The notes below the pieces were generated by a model. It was not told the DNA's origin. It ran no database searches and saw only the letters and a list, made by a program, of their open reading frames with translations. Position numbers and translations under genes: made by a program. This document shows, one piece after another, positions 18,079 through 25,697 of a stretch of 64,000 nt of DNA (positions are counted from its first letter, which is position 1; each line of letters starts with the position of its first letter). Origin of the DNA: Pararhizobium arenae (GTDB lineage Bacteria > Pseudomonadota > Alphaproteobacteria > Rhizobiales > Rhizobiaceae); NCBI RefSeq assembly GCF_001931685.1, contig NZ_MOOY01000002.1, forward strand, positions 372,001 through 436,000, in the 5' to 3' direction.

Positions 18079-18094
18079 TTGACCGTTTGGTAAA
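18079..18094. promoter_or_regulatory. RutR-like operator between the amidohydrolase operon and the RutR-like regulator
   Basis: TTGACCGTTTGGTAAA matches 12 of the 14 specified positions of the E. coli RutR box TTGACCA-N2-TGGTCAA. It is midway between two divergent starts (17948 and 18230), where one bound dimer could control both. A second, nearly identical site is upstream of preT. Confidence 0.7.
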
Positions 18095-18229
18095 CACTAC
18101 AACTTCCGTTGCCGCACTCAAGACGGAAAATATAAAAATCGGCATTGTTGCCCAAAAAAATAGCGGGCATAATTTTCAGGCAATCGGCCGGCCAACTCGG
18201 TTGGATATTGCGCTGAGGCAGGGGGAAAA

Positions 18230-18886
18230 ATGGTACTTCCGAGGGCAGCCAGAACACAAAGGCGCACCCGCATTCAGGAAGAGAAGGAAGAGCTTATCCT
18301 TGAGGCGGCGCTTGAGGTTTTTGCGACCCATGGCTTTCGTGGCAGCACCATAGACCAGATTGCTGACGTCGCAGGCATGTCGAAGCCGAACCTGCTCTAT
18401 TATTTCCGCACCAAGGAAGCCATGCACCGGGCGCTGATCGACCGGGTGCTCGACAGCTGGCTCGATCCGCTCCGCGAATTCGATGCCGAGGGCAATCCGG
18501 TCTCGGAAATCCGCAGCTATATCCGCCGCAAGCTGGAGATGGCACGCGATTTTCCGCGGGAGAGCCGCCTGTTTGCGAACGAGGTCCTGCAGGGGGCGCC
18601 GCATATTCTGGACGAGCTGAAAGGCCCGTTGAAGGAACTGGTGGACGAGAAGGCCGAAGTCATCCGCTCCTGGACGCGCGCGGGAAAAATCGCCAAGTGC
18701 GATCCCTATCACCTGATCTTCGCCATCTGGTCGACGACGCAGCATTACGCGGATTTCGATGTGCAGGTGCGCTCCGTGCTGGGCGAGGAGCGCTCGGGCG
18801 AGGGGCGTTTCGAGGATGCCGCGCGCTTTCTGGAGCAGCTGTTTATCGATGGCTTGGCGGTGAAGGGCGATCCCTCGTCGGCTTGA
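18230..18886 (+). CDS. rutR: TetR-family regulator, RutR-like
   Basis: A 218-residue TetR regulator with the N-terminal HTH at about residues 20-65 (ILEAALEVFATHGFRGSTIDQIADVAGMSK, then LLYYFRTKEAM). The C-terminal half follows E. coli RutR closely: SYIRRKLEMARDFPRESRLF, GAPHILDELKGPLKELVDEK, and DPYHLIFAIWSTTQHYADF. RutR binds uracil or thymine and releases DNA. Divergence from the ureidopropionase/hydantoinase operon and the RutR-type box in between support control of pyrimidine catabolism. The rut operon itself is not in the window, so here the regulator goes with the reductive route. Confidence 0.85.
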   Translation: MVLPRAARTQRRTRIQEEKEELILEAALEVFATHGFRGSTIDQIADVAGMSKPNLLYYFRTKEAMHRALIDRVLDSWLDPLREFDAEGNPVSEIRSYIRRKLEMARDFPRESRLFANEVLQGAPHILDELKGPLKELVDEKAEVIRSWTRAGKIAKCDPYHLIFAIWSTTQHYADFDVQVRSVLGEERSGEGRFEDAARFLEQLFIDGLAVKGDPSSA

Positions 18887-18893
18887 TAGCCGC

Positions 18894-20576
18894 CTATTGC
18901 TGGTCAGGCTCTGATGCCGGGCCGGCGGCTTTTTCGGCAAGCAGCGGCTCGAATTCTTCCGCCTTATAGACGATCAGGGTTTCCAATGTGCCCGCGCGAC
19001 CGCGGATGGCGATGTTGTAGCGCTCGTGCCCTTCCAGCGGCAGGCCGGCATAGCGCACAAGATCGGCGGAGACGGCGAGTTGCGCGTCATATTCCTTGGC
19101 AAAACCTTCCAGTCGGCTGGCAGCATTGATCGTATCGCCAACAGCCGTCAGGGAAGAGGCGCGGCCATAACCGATCTGGCCGATGATCGCGGGGCCGGCA
19201 TGCATGCCCATGGCGATGCGCAACGGCTGATCCAGCTCGCTCATGAAGTTGCGGTTGAGAAGCTCGACGCTGCGGGCGATGCGGGTGGTGGCCGTGAGCG
19301 CCTGCTGACAGGCTGTCTCAATCCCGGTGTTGAGGCCGAAGATGGCGAGAGCACCATCGCCGATGAACTTGTCAACCGTGCCGCCGGCTCCCTCCACGGC
19401 TTCGCCGATCATCTCGAAATAGCGGTTGAGCAGAAAGACGGTATCGAAGGGAAGCTGCTGCTGCGACAGGCGCGTAAAATCGCGCAGATCGCAGAAGAGC
19501 ACGGCGATCCGTCTTTCGCGTCCGGCTGCTTCCTCGGGGTTCGGGACGGTGGTGACGCCGACATTCTCGGCTCCGAGAACGGGAGCGATGGTGACGTTGT
19601 GATTGGGGCGAAGCTGGCAGGCAAGGCGCACATTGCTCGGCGCCTTGATGCGGCTGAGCGTATGGCGCTCCGCATCGCCGGGTGCCGGCAGGCCGTTCAT
19701 GCCCTCAATGATACGCACGCGGCAGGTCGAGCAGCGTCCGCGCCCGCCGCAGATCGACAGATGCGGAATGCCGGCGGCGCGGCTGGCTTCGAGCAGGGTG
19801 AAACCGCGCGCGACCGATATGCTGCGGCCGTCGGGATAGGCGACGCGGATCTTGCCGTTGACCGGCAGAGCGCGCAGCACCAGCGTGCCGGCGATCGAGC
19901 CGAAGAGCGTTGCATAAATCCAGAAGCGGATGTCCCGGATCACGTCGAAATCCGTCCGATCAGGCTTGAACCAGGTGTTAGAGGCGGTCACGCCGTCCAG
20001 CGAACGGACACCAACCCAGAAACCGAGCAGCGCCAGCACAGGGACGAGAAGAGCAACGGTATAAAGCAGGAGCTGATAGCGCGGATACCAGTCGCGACCC
20101 CGCATCCAGAACCAGAAGCCGAGGCAGCCATGCGACCATGCGAAAACGAGCGCGACGCACTGGCGAAAGGCATCCGGCGGGCGCGACCATAGGCCGCCAA
20201 GCACATCATAGTAGCTGGCGGCATAGCCGGAGAGCATCCATTCGATGCGGGTCGCCGTTACATGCGGCACCAGCATGAAGGGCAAGGCAAGGCCGAAGAT
20301 GATCTTCAGCGCCTCGCGCGGCGGCATGCGCAGGGTCTGGCGGCGATAAAGGCTGTCGAGCGCCAGAACGAAATGGGTGAGCAGCGATCCGTAGAGGAGG
20401 ACGGTGCCGATCCAGCTGCGCCAGAGGATGTTGAAGAGGTCGCGCCCCTTCTCCATCGCATCGACGGAGATGAGGCCGAGTGCATGATTGAGAAAATGGG
20501 TGAGAAGAAACAGTCCGAGGCAGACACCGGTGATCAGGTGCAGCCTCTTGCGGGGGATATCCAGTTTCAATCTCAA
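18894..20576 (-). CDS. Membrane-anchored adenylate cyclase with a [2Fe-2S] ferredoxin domain
   Basis: 560 residues in three parts. Residues 1-240 hold about six membrane helices with histidines inside or next to them (H27, H31, H68, H105, H149), possible heme ligands. Residues 241-335 are a plant-type ferredoxin domain with cluster cysteines C276, C282, C285 and C320 (SICGGRGRCSTC, RLACQ). Residues 350-545 are a class III cyclase with metal aspartates D363 and D407 (VDKFIGDGALAIFG), lysine K403, D481 and the NAASR motif, all consistent with ATP as substrate. Redox state in the membrane or cluster may set cAMP output; that is inference. Confidence 0.85.
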   Translation of the reverse strand: MRLKLDIPRKRLHLITGVCLGLFLLTHFLNHALGLISVDAMEKGRDLFNILWRSWIGTVLLYGSLLTHFVLALDSLYRRQTLRMPPREALKIIFGLALPFMLVPHVTATRIEWMLSGYAASYYDVLGGLWSRPPDAFRQCVALVFAWSHGCLGFWFWMRGRDWYPRYQLLLYTVALLVPVLALLGFWVGVRSLDGVTASNTWFKPDRTDFDVIRDIRFWIYATLFGSIAGTLVLRALPVNGKIRVAYPDGRSISVARGFTLLEASRAAGIPHLSICGGRGRCSTCRVRIIEGMNGLPAPGDAERHTLSRIKAPSNVRLACQLRPNHNVTIAPVLGAENVGVTTVPNPEEAAGRERRIAVLFCDLRDFTRLSQQQLPFDTVFLLNRYFEMIGEAVEGAGGTVDKFIGDGALAIFGLNTGIETACQQALTATTRIARSVELLNRNFMSELDQPLRIAMGMHAGPAIIGQIGYGRASSLTAVGDTINAASRLEGFAKEYDAQLAVSADLVRYAGLPLEGHERYNIAIRGRAGTLETLIVYKAEEFEPLLAEKAAGPASEPDQQ

Positions 20577-20705
20577 GTGCGTTTCCGTGGCGCCACGTTT
20601 CGTGCGTCTCTTATTAAACTCCTTATTGACGAGTTCGCTCCGCGCGACAATGGCTGATTTATAGACGCATTGTCTCGTTTTCGTGATGAATGCGTGTGCT
20701 GTGGT

Positions 20706-21245
20706 TCAGGTTCTGAGCGCGGGCCGGTTCCAGGGCATCCTGTTCAAGAGCAGAGCCAGCCCGCACCAGCCGGAAACGCCTGCAATTGCCAGCATGGCGC
20801 CGAAGAAGCCGGCGGCGGCAAAACCGGCCGAATATCCGAGGAAGCCGGACGCAACACCCAGAGCAACCAGCCCGCCGACAATGATCTGCACCTGTCGGAA
20901 AATCGAGATTTTAGGCGCGCCACCGCCGCCGATAACCGGCAATCCGGCGGCCTGCCACGCCTCGATGCCGCCTTCCATATTGTAAACCGTAATATCGCGA
21001 CCAACCGAATTTGCCAGCGCGCAGGCGTTTTCACCACGGGCGCCGCGCTGGCATTGCATGATGAGAGGCTTGTCTGGTGTGCCCTCACTCACGAGGAACT
21101 CAGACAGATGGGAAAGGGGGATCGAGGCGGCGCTGGCGATGTGAGCGCTACTAAATTCCCCGGGTTCCCGCACATCAACGAGCATGGCTTGCCCGTTTGC
21201 GATCAGCTTGGCGGCTTCGTTAGGTGTGATTGTCGTCGTCGTCAT
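20706..21245 (-). CDS. Rhodanese with C-terminal DUF2892-type membrane hairpin
   Basis: 179 residues. An N-terminal rhodanese domain (residues 5-110) has the active cysteine C65 in the loop MQCQRGARGE and ends GGIEAWQAAGLPV. Two membrane helices follow (IIVGGLVALGVASGFLGY and AAGFFGAMLAIAGVSGWCGLALLL) in the style of DUF2892 proteins. It should transfer sulfane sulfur at the inner face of the membrane. Its start overlaps the stop of the BigR-like regulator gene by ATGA, a classic pairing for sulfide/polysulfide detoxification. Confidence 0.9.
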   Translation of the reverse strand: MTTTTITPNEAAKLIANGQAMLVDVREPGEFSSAHIASAASIPLSHLSEFLVSEGTPDKPLIMQCQRGARGENACALANSVGRDITVYNMEGGIEAWQAAGLPVIGGGGAPKISIFRQVQIIVGGLVALGVASGFLGYSAGFAAAGFFGAMLAIAGVSGWCGLALLLNRMPWNRPALRT

Positions 21246-21562
21246 GTCTCGTCCTTGCAGAAGCGGTTGTAGAGAAGTTCCATGAGGTCACGGGTCGCAG
21301 GATGGTCGATCGTATAGAAAAGTGTCCGGTGCTCCCTGCGAAACGTGATGATGCCTTCATCCTTGAGTTTGCTCAGATGTTGAGACATCGAGGCCGGAGG
21401 AATGCCTGTCGCGTCGATAAGCTCGCTTACGCTCTTCTCGCCTTCAATAAGGCAGCAAAGGACGAGCAGGCGATGGGGGTTGGCGAAACCCTTCAGGAAA
21501 TCAGCTACCGTCTCGGCCTTTGCCGGCATTTCACTGCTCAGAACCAACAAGCTCTCCCGCAT
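21242..21562 (-). CDS. ArsR-family regulator, BigR/SqrR-like persulfide sensor
   Basis: A 106-residue winged-helix repressor (SVSELIDATGIPPASMSQHLSKLKDEGIITFRREHRTLFY). Cysteines near residues 36-37 (LLVLCCLIEGE) and at residue 102 (RFCKDET) are 66 residues apart, the same spacing as the disulfide/tetrasulfide pair C42/C108 remembered for Xylella BigR. This supports a thiol-based persulfide sensor over a metal sensor. ATG 21562 is chosen; a TTG at 21568 is possible. It is first in an operon with the rhodanese gene and probably represses itself. Confidence 0.82.
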   Translation of the reverse strand: MRESLLVLSSEMPAKAETVADFLKGFANPHRLLVLCCLIEGEKSVSELIDATGIPPASMSQHLSKLKDEGIITFRREHRTLFYTIDHPATRDLMELLYNRFCKDET

Positions 21563-21568
21563 CTTCAA

Positions 21569-21600
21569 TTTATATTTTCATAATATCATATTTTTATAAA
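21569..21600. promoter_or_regulatory. AT-rich imperfect palindrome before the BigR-like gene
   Basis: A stretch made almost only of A and T (TATATTTTCATAATATCATATTTTTATA) lies directly upstream of the regulator start in an otherwise GC-rich region. Its central TCATAATATCATA is nearly symmetric. BigR-type repressors bind AT-rich palindromes at their own promoters, so this is the likely operator and promoter region. No exact box was matched. Confidence 0.45.
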
Positions 21601-21633
21601 TTGAAAAGTGGAATCTGTCCGCATGATGCAGCG

Positions 21634-21664
21634 CACCCCGAAGCCGGTTTTCGACTTCGGGGTG
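21634..21664. terminator. Hairpin downstream of preA
   Basis: CACCCCGAAG at 21634-21643 pairs perfectly with CTTCGGGGTG at 21655-21664 around an 11-base loop. There is no clear T-run on the minus strand, so it may be a transcript-end stabiliser or a weak terminator. Confidence 0.5.
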
Positions 21665-21696
21665 ACGCAATGTTCGGGTGGTCAGAGAAAGGGAAC

Positions 21697-23010
21697 TTAC
21701 TCCGCAGCCTGCCGCGCCATCGGGTTGTTCGGGTGCGTGGTCCAATTCGCGTAGTTGGGATCGACGATCTTGCCGGTGCGCTCGTCGAGCGTTCCTGGCT
21801 CAAGCCCGACCATGGTGATGCAGTTTTCGACCGGGCAGACGTTGACGCAGAGATTGCAGCCGACGCACTCGTCTTCCATCACCTCGAAATGCCTGACGCC
21901 ATCGACATACTGCGTGATCGCCTGATGCGAGGTGTCCTCGCAGGCGATGTGACACCGACCGCATTTGATGCAGGCATCCTGATCGATGCGGGCCTTGGCG
22001 ATGTAGTTGAGGTTGAGATACTGCCAGTCGGAGACATTGGGAATGGCGCGGCCGCAGATATCGTCCAGGCTGCGATGGCCTTTGGTATCCATCCAGTTGG
22101 AAAGGCCTGTGATCATCTCCTGCACGATCTTGAAGCCGTATGTCATCGCCGCGGTGCAGACTTGCACGTTGCCCGCACCCAGAACGAGGAATTCGGCAGC
22201 ATCGCGCCAGGTGGTGATGCCGCCGATGCCGGAGATCGGCAGACCATAGGTTTCCGGATCGCGGGCGATCTCGGCGACCATGTTGAGCGCGATCGGTTTC
22301 ACCGCGGGGCCGCAGTAGCCGCCATGGCTGCCCTTGCCGTCAATAGACGGCTCTGGCGAAAACGTGTCGAGATTGACGGATGTGATGGAGTTGATCGTAT
22401 TGATCAGCGATACGGCATCAGTGCCACCCGATTTGGCCGCCCGCGCCGGTTTGCGGATATCGGTGATGTTCGGCGTCAGCTTGGTGATGACGGGCATGCG
22501 GGTGTATTGCTTGCACCAGCGCACAACCATCTCGATATATTCCGGCACCTGTCCGACCGCAGCACCCATGCCGCGTTCCGACATGCCGTGCGGGCAGCCG
22601 AAGTTGAGTTCGATGCCGTCAGCGCCGGTTTCCTCGACCAACGGCAGGATCGCCTTCCAGCTTTCCTCCTCGCAAGGCACCATGATCGAGGCGATCAGCG
22701 CCCGGTCCGGCCAGTTCATCTTCACCTGCTTCATTTCGCGCAGGTTGGTGTAGAGGTCGCGGTCGGTGATCAGTTCGATGTTGTTCAAGCCAAGAAGCCG
22801 GCGGTCGGCGCCCCAGATCGCACCATAGCGCGGGCCGTTGACGTTGACGACGGGCGGGCCTTCCTCACCCAAAGTCTTCCAGACGACACCGCCCCAGCCG
22901 GCCTTGAAGGCGCGCTCGACATTGTAGGCCTTGTCGGTCGGCGGGGCCGAGGCGAGCCAGAAGGGGTTCGGTGATTTGATGCCGACGAAATTGTTGCGCA
23001 GATCAGCCAT
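21697..23010 (-). CDS. preA: NAD-dependent dihydropyrimidine dehydrogenase subunit PreA
   Basis: Catalytic subunit of the bacterial dihydropyrimidine dehydrogenase, which reduces uracil and thymine. It has 437 residues. An FMN-binding dihydroorotate-dehydrogenase-like barrel (residues 1-320, with GIKSPNPFWLASAPPTD, ELNFGCPHGMSERGMG and PISGIGGI) is followed by two 4Fe-4S motifs, CIKCGRCHIACED and CVGCNLCVNVCPVENC. It follows preT by 15 bases. Together they feed dihydropyrimidines to the hydantoinase and ureidopropionase encoded 4-7 kb away. Confidence 0.96.
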   Translation of the reverse strand: MADLRNNFVGIKSPNPFWLASAPPTDKAYNVERAFKAGWGGVVWKTLGEEGPPVVNVNGPRYGAIWGADRRLLGLNNIELITDRDLYTNLREMKQVKMNWPDRALIASIMVPCEEESWKAILPLVEETGADGIELNFGCPHGMSERGMGAAVGQVPEYIEMVVRWCKQYTRMPVITKLTPNITDIRKPARAAKSGGTDAVSLINTINSITSVNLDTFSPEPSIDGKGSHGGYCGPAVKPIALNMVAEIARDPETYGLPISGIGGITTWRDAAEFLVLGAGNVQVCTAAMTYGFKIVQEMITGLSNWMDTKGHRSLDDICGRAIPNVSDWQYLNLNYIAKARIDQDACIKCGRCHIACEDTSHQAITQYVDGVRHFEVMEDECVGCNLCVNVCPVENCITMVGLEPGTLDERTGKIVDPNYANWTTHPNNPMARQAAE

Positions 23011-23025
23011 AGCTCATTCCTCCCT

Positions 23026-24387
23026 TCAGGCGACGGCCGTGATGGGCTGTGCGGCAGCCATCAACGTGCGGTGGATCGATTCTGCGGCATCGCGGCCATT
23101 CGCAACGGCCGAAACGGTGAGGTCTTCGCCACCGACGATGCAATCGCCGCCAGCCCAGACGCCATCCATGGACGTGCGACCTTCTTCGTCGACCGAGATG
23201 CGGCCGCCTTCGAGTGCGATGATGCCGAGGCCGTCGGCCTCGAAGGTCTGGCCGATGGCTTTCAGGATCTGGTCGGCGACGATCGCGCCGGTTTCACCTG
23301 TGGTCACAAGACGTCCGTCCTGAAGCGTGGTGTAATCCAGTTCGATACCGGCGACCTTGCCGTCACGGGCGAGGATGCGCTTCGGCTGCAGCCAGTGGCG
23401 GATCACAACGCCCTTGGATGCGGCCAGATCCTGCTCGAACTCGGAAGCGTTCATGTGCTCCTTGCCGCGGCGATAGCAGATCGTCACGTCCTCGGCGCCG
23501 AGCAGCTTGGCCTGCACGGCCGCGTCGATCGCGGTCATGCCGCCGCCGATGACGACGACGCGACGGCCTACGGGGATATCGGCCTTGGTTTCGGATTGGC
23601 GCAACGCGGCGATGAAATCGACGGCATCGTCGACGCCATCAAGCGTTTCACCTTCGGCACGGAGCGCGTTGACGCCGGAGAGGCCGAGGCCGAGGAACAC
23701 GGCGTCGTGCTTTTCGAGCAGGTCCGAGATGCTGAAGTCACGGCCCAGCATCTGGCCGGTGCGACAGTCTATGCCGCCGATCGAGAGCACATAATCGACT
23801 TCCTTCTGGGCGAAGTCGTCGGTCGATTTGTAGGTGGCGATACCATATTCGTTGAGGCCGCCAGCTTTTTCGCGGGCATCGTAGAGCACGACATCATGTC
23901 CCTTCACGGCCAGGCGGTGGGCGCAGGCGAGGCCGGCCGGGCCGGCGCCGACGACAGCGATGGATTTGCCCGTCGCCTCAGCCCGTTCGTAGAACTGGCG
24001 GTTGTCGCGCATGGCGATGTCGGTGGCGTAGCGCTGCAGCCGGCCGATCTCCACGGGGCGATGCTCGGCGGTGTTGCGCACGCAGGCCTGTTCGCAGAGC
24101 GTTTCGGTGGGACAGACGCGGGCGCACATGCCGCCCAGAATGTTCTGGTCGAAGATGGTGTTGGCCGAGCCGATCGGATTGCCGGTCGATATCTGCCGGA
24201 TGAACAGCGGGATATCGATGGAGGTGGGACAGGCCGTCATGCACGGCGCGTCGTAGCAGAAGTAGCAGCGGTCGGCGGCAACCAGCGCCTCGTGGTCATC
24301 GAGCGGCGGATGAAGATCCGCAAAATTCCTCGCGTAATCGGCAGGCGTGAGCCGCCCGGCAATGATGCCATTTTCAGTCGTTCCCAT
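23026..24387 (-). CDS. preT: NAD-dependent dihydropyrimidine dehydrogenase subunit PreT
   Basis: FAD/NAD-binding electron-input subunit related to glutamate synthase small chains, 453 residues. It has an N-terminal cysteine-rich Fe-S domain (CYFCYDAPCMTACPT and CARVCPTETLCEQAC), an FAD site VVGAGPAGLACAHRL, an NAD site VVVIGGGMTAIDAAVQ and the C-terminal GVWAGGD motif. ATG 24387 (MGTTENGI) has GGGAG upstream; a longer reading to 24618 would pass the RutR-type box and is rejected. It is first in the preTA operon. Confidence 0.95.
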   Translation of the reverse strand: MGTTENGIIAGRLTPADYARNFADLHPPLDDHEALVAADRCYFCYDAPCMTACPTSIDIPLFIRQISTGNPIGSANTIFDQNILGGMCARVCPTETLCEQACVRNTAEHRPVEIGRLQRYATDIAMRDNRQFYERAEATGKSIAVVGAGPAGLACAHRLAVKGHDVVLYDAREKAGGLNEYGIATYKSTDDFAQKEVDYVLSIGGIDCRTGQMLGRDFSISDLLEKHDAVFLGLGLSGVNALRAEGETLDGVDDAVDFIAALRQSETKADIPVGRRVVVIGGGMTAIDAAVQAKLLGAEDVTICYRRGKEHMNASEFEQDLAASKGVVIRHWLQPKRILARDGKVAGIELDYTTLQDGRLVTTGETGAIVADQILKAIGQTFEADGLGIIALEGGRISVDEEGRTSMDGVWAGGDCIVGGEDLTVSAVANGRDAAESIHRTLMAAAQPITAVA

Positions 24388-24445
24388 TTTATCACTCCCA
24401 AATGTCAACGCCTCAGGATGATGAAACGGTACCACGGAAATTTTT

Positions 24446-24461
24446 TTTATCAAACGGTAAA
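24446..24461. promoter_or_regulatory. RutR-like operator upstream of preT
   Basis: TTTATCAAACGGTAAA agrees at 14 of 16 positions with the reverse complement of the 18079-18094 site (TTTACCAAACGGTCAA), including the central CAAACGGT. It is about 60 bases before the preT start on the minus strand, and no other gene reads from this point except the SorC-type regulator gene 130 bases away. This is direct sequence evidence for shared control of both pyrimidine operons. Confidence 0.68.
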
Positions 24462-24589
24462 AATTGAGTCCGGAAGTGCTTGAAAATGCTGCATTGCAAA
24501 GGTTTGCGGCGGGTGCGAAGGAGGCGGATCGTATGGTTCGTTTGACAGGGCGGCCCAAAAAATGGCAGCACCTGATGGAGGAGAAAAAC

Positions 24590-25543
24590 ATGGCGCGCAG
24601 AGCGGAAGCAAACAGCAAGCTGGACGATGCCGCACGCGCCGGCTGGCTCTATTATGTCGCCGGCCGGACGCAGGACGAGATCGCCGCGACGATGGGCATT
24701 TCGCGCCAGTCGGCGCAACGTCTGGTGTCGCTCGCCATGGCCGAGCGGTTGATCAAGGTTCGGCTCGATCACCCCATTGCCGCCTGCCTCGAGCTTGGGC
24801 AGAAGCTGCGGGAAAAATACGATCTTCGTCATGTGGACGTCGTGCCCAGCGATCCCGGTTCATCCTCGACCACAGTGGGGATCGCCGAAGCCGGTGCCGC
24901 GGAAATCGAGCGCTGGCTGAAATCGGCCGAGCCGCTGATCGTCGCGATTGGGACGGGCCGCACGCTGAAGGCGGCCATCGACCAGCTGCCGACCATGGAT
25001 TGTCCGCAGCATCGTATCGTGTCGCTCACCGGCAACATTGGGCTTGACGGCTCGGCCGCCTATTACAACGTCATCTTCTCGATGGCGGATGCGGTGAAGG
25101 CGCGGCATTTTCCGATGCCGCTGCCGGTTCTCGTCTCATCGCCCGAGGAGCGGGAACTGCTGCACAACCAAATACTGGTGAAATCGGCGCTGCAGCTTGG
25201 CGCGGAGGCCAATGTCGCCTTTGTCGGCGTCGGCGAACTCGGCGAGAATGCGCCCCTGTGCGAAGACGGCTTTCTTGCGAAAGACGAGATGCTGAAGCTG
25301 ATGGGCGAGGGCGCCGCGGGAGAAATCTGCGGCTGGATGTTCGACCGGGACGGCAACCTCCTGGATGGCAGCATCAACGAGCGCGTTGCCTCGGTTCCGT
25401 TGCCTTCCTGCGAGACGGCGACCATCATCGGCATGGCCAAAGGCGAGCGCAAGCAGGTGGCTTTGGCAGCGGCTCTGAAGGGCCGAATCCTCAACGGCGT
25501 CATCACCGACGAGGCCACGGCTTCGTATTTGCTCACGCATTGA
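24590..25543 (+). CDS. smoR: SorC/DeoR-family sugar-binding regulator of the polyol operon
   Basis: A 317-residue SorC-type regulator. The HTH is near residues 15-50 (AARAGWLYYVAGRTQDEIAATMGISRQSAQRLVSLA), followed by the phosphosugar-binding domain (VAIGTGRTLKAAIDQLP, SLTGNIGLDGSAAYYNVIF, ending LKGRILNGVITDEATASYLL). The start ATG 24590 is set by the strong GGAGGAG site at 24577-24583. It is immediately upstream of and co-oriented with the polyol ABC operon, so it probably senses a polyol or its phosphate; the symbol follows that context. Confidence 0.82.
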   Translation: MARRAEANSKLDDAARAGWLYYVAGRTQDEIAATMGISRQSAQRLVSLAMAERLIKVRLDHPIAACLELGQKLREKYDLRHVDVVPSDPGSSSTTVGIAEAGAAEIERWLKSAEPLIVAIGTGRTLKAAIDQLPTMDCPQHRIVSLTGNIGLDGSAAYYNVIFSMADAVKARHFPMPLPVLVSSPEERELLHNQILVKSALQLGAEANVAFVGVGELGENAPLCEDGFLAKDEMLKLMGEGAAGEICGWMFDRDGNLLDGSINERVASVPLPSCETATIIGMAKGERKQVALAAALKGRILNGVITDEATASYLLTH

Positions 25544-25621
25544 GCTTTTGCTCACAATAATTTGTACTCGTTAAATCAAAGGTTTGATCCGCTTCTTCGG
25601 CGCTGCAGCAACGAAAGGCAA

Positions 25622-25676
25622 TTGACAAGTTTTGTCTATTTATGAGTAATTGCCCGTGAGCGAGGCAAATGCTCAT
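25622..25676 (+). promoter_or_regulatory. Putative promoter and operator of the smo operon
   Basis: A TTGACA -35-like element is at 25622-25627. Downstream is an inverted repeat ATGAGTAATTGCC (25642-25654) and GGCAAATGCTCAT (25664-25676), matching at 11 of 13 positions, just ahead of the smoE ribosome site. A related TGCTCACAATAATTTG sequence lies at about 25548-25563. These are good candidate binding sites for the adjacent SorC-type regulator. Confidence 0.5.
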
Positions 25677-25697
25677 AACTCTTCTGGGAGGAAGAAT

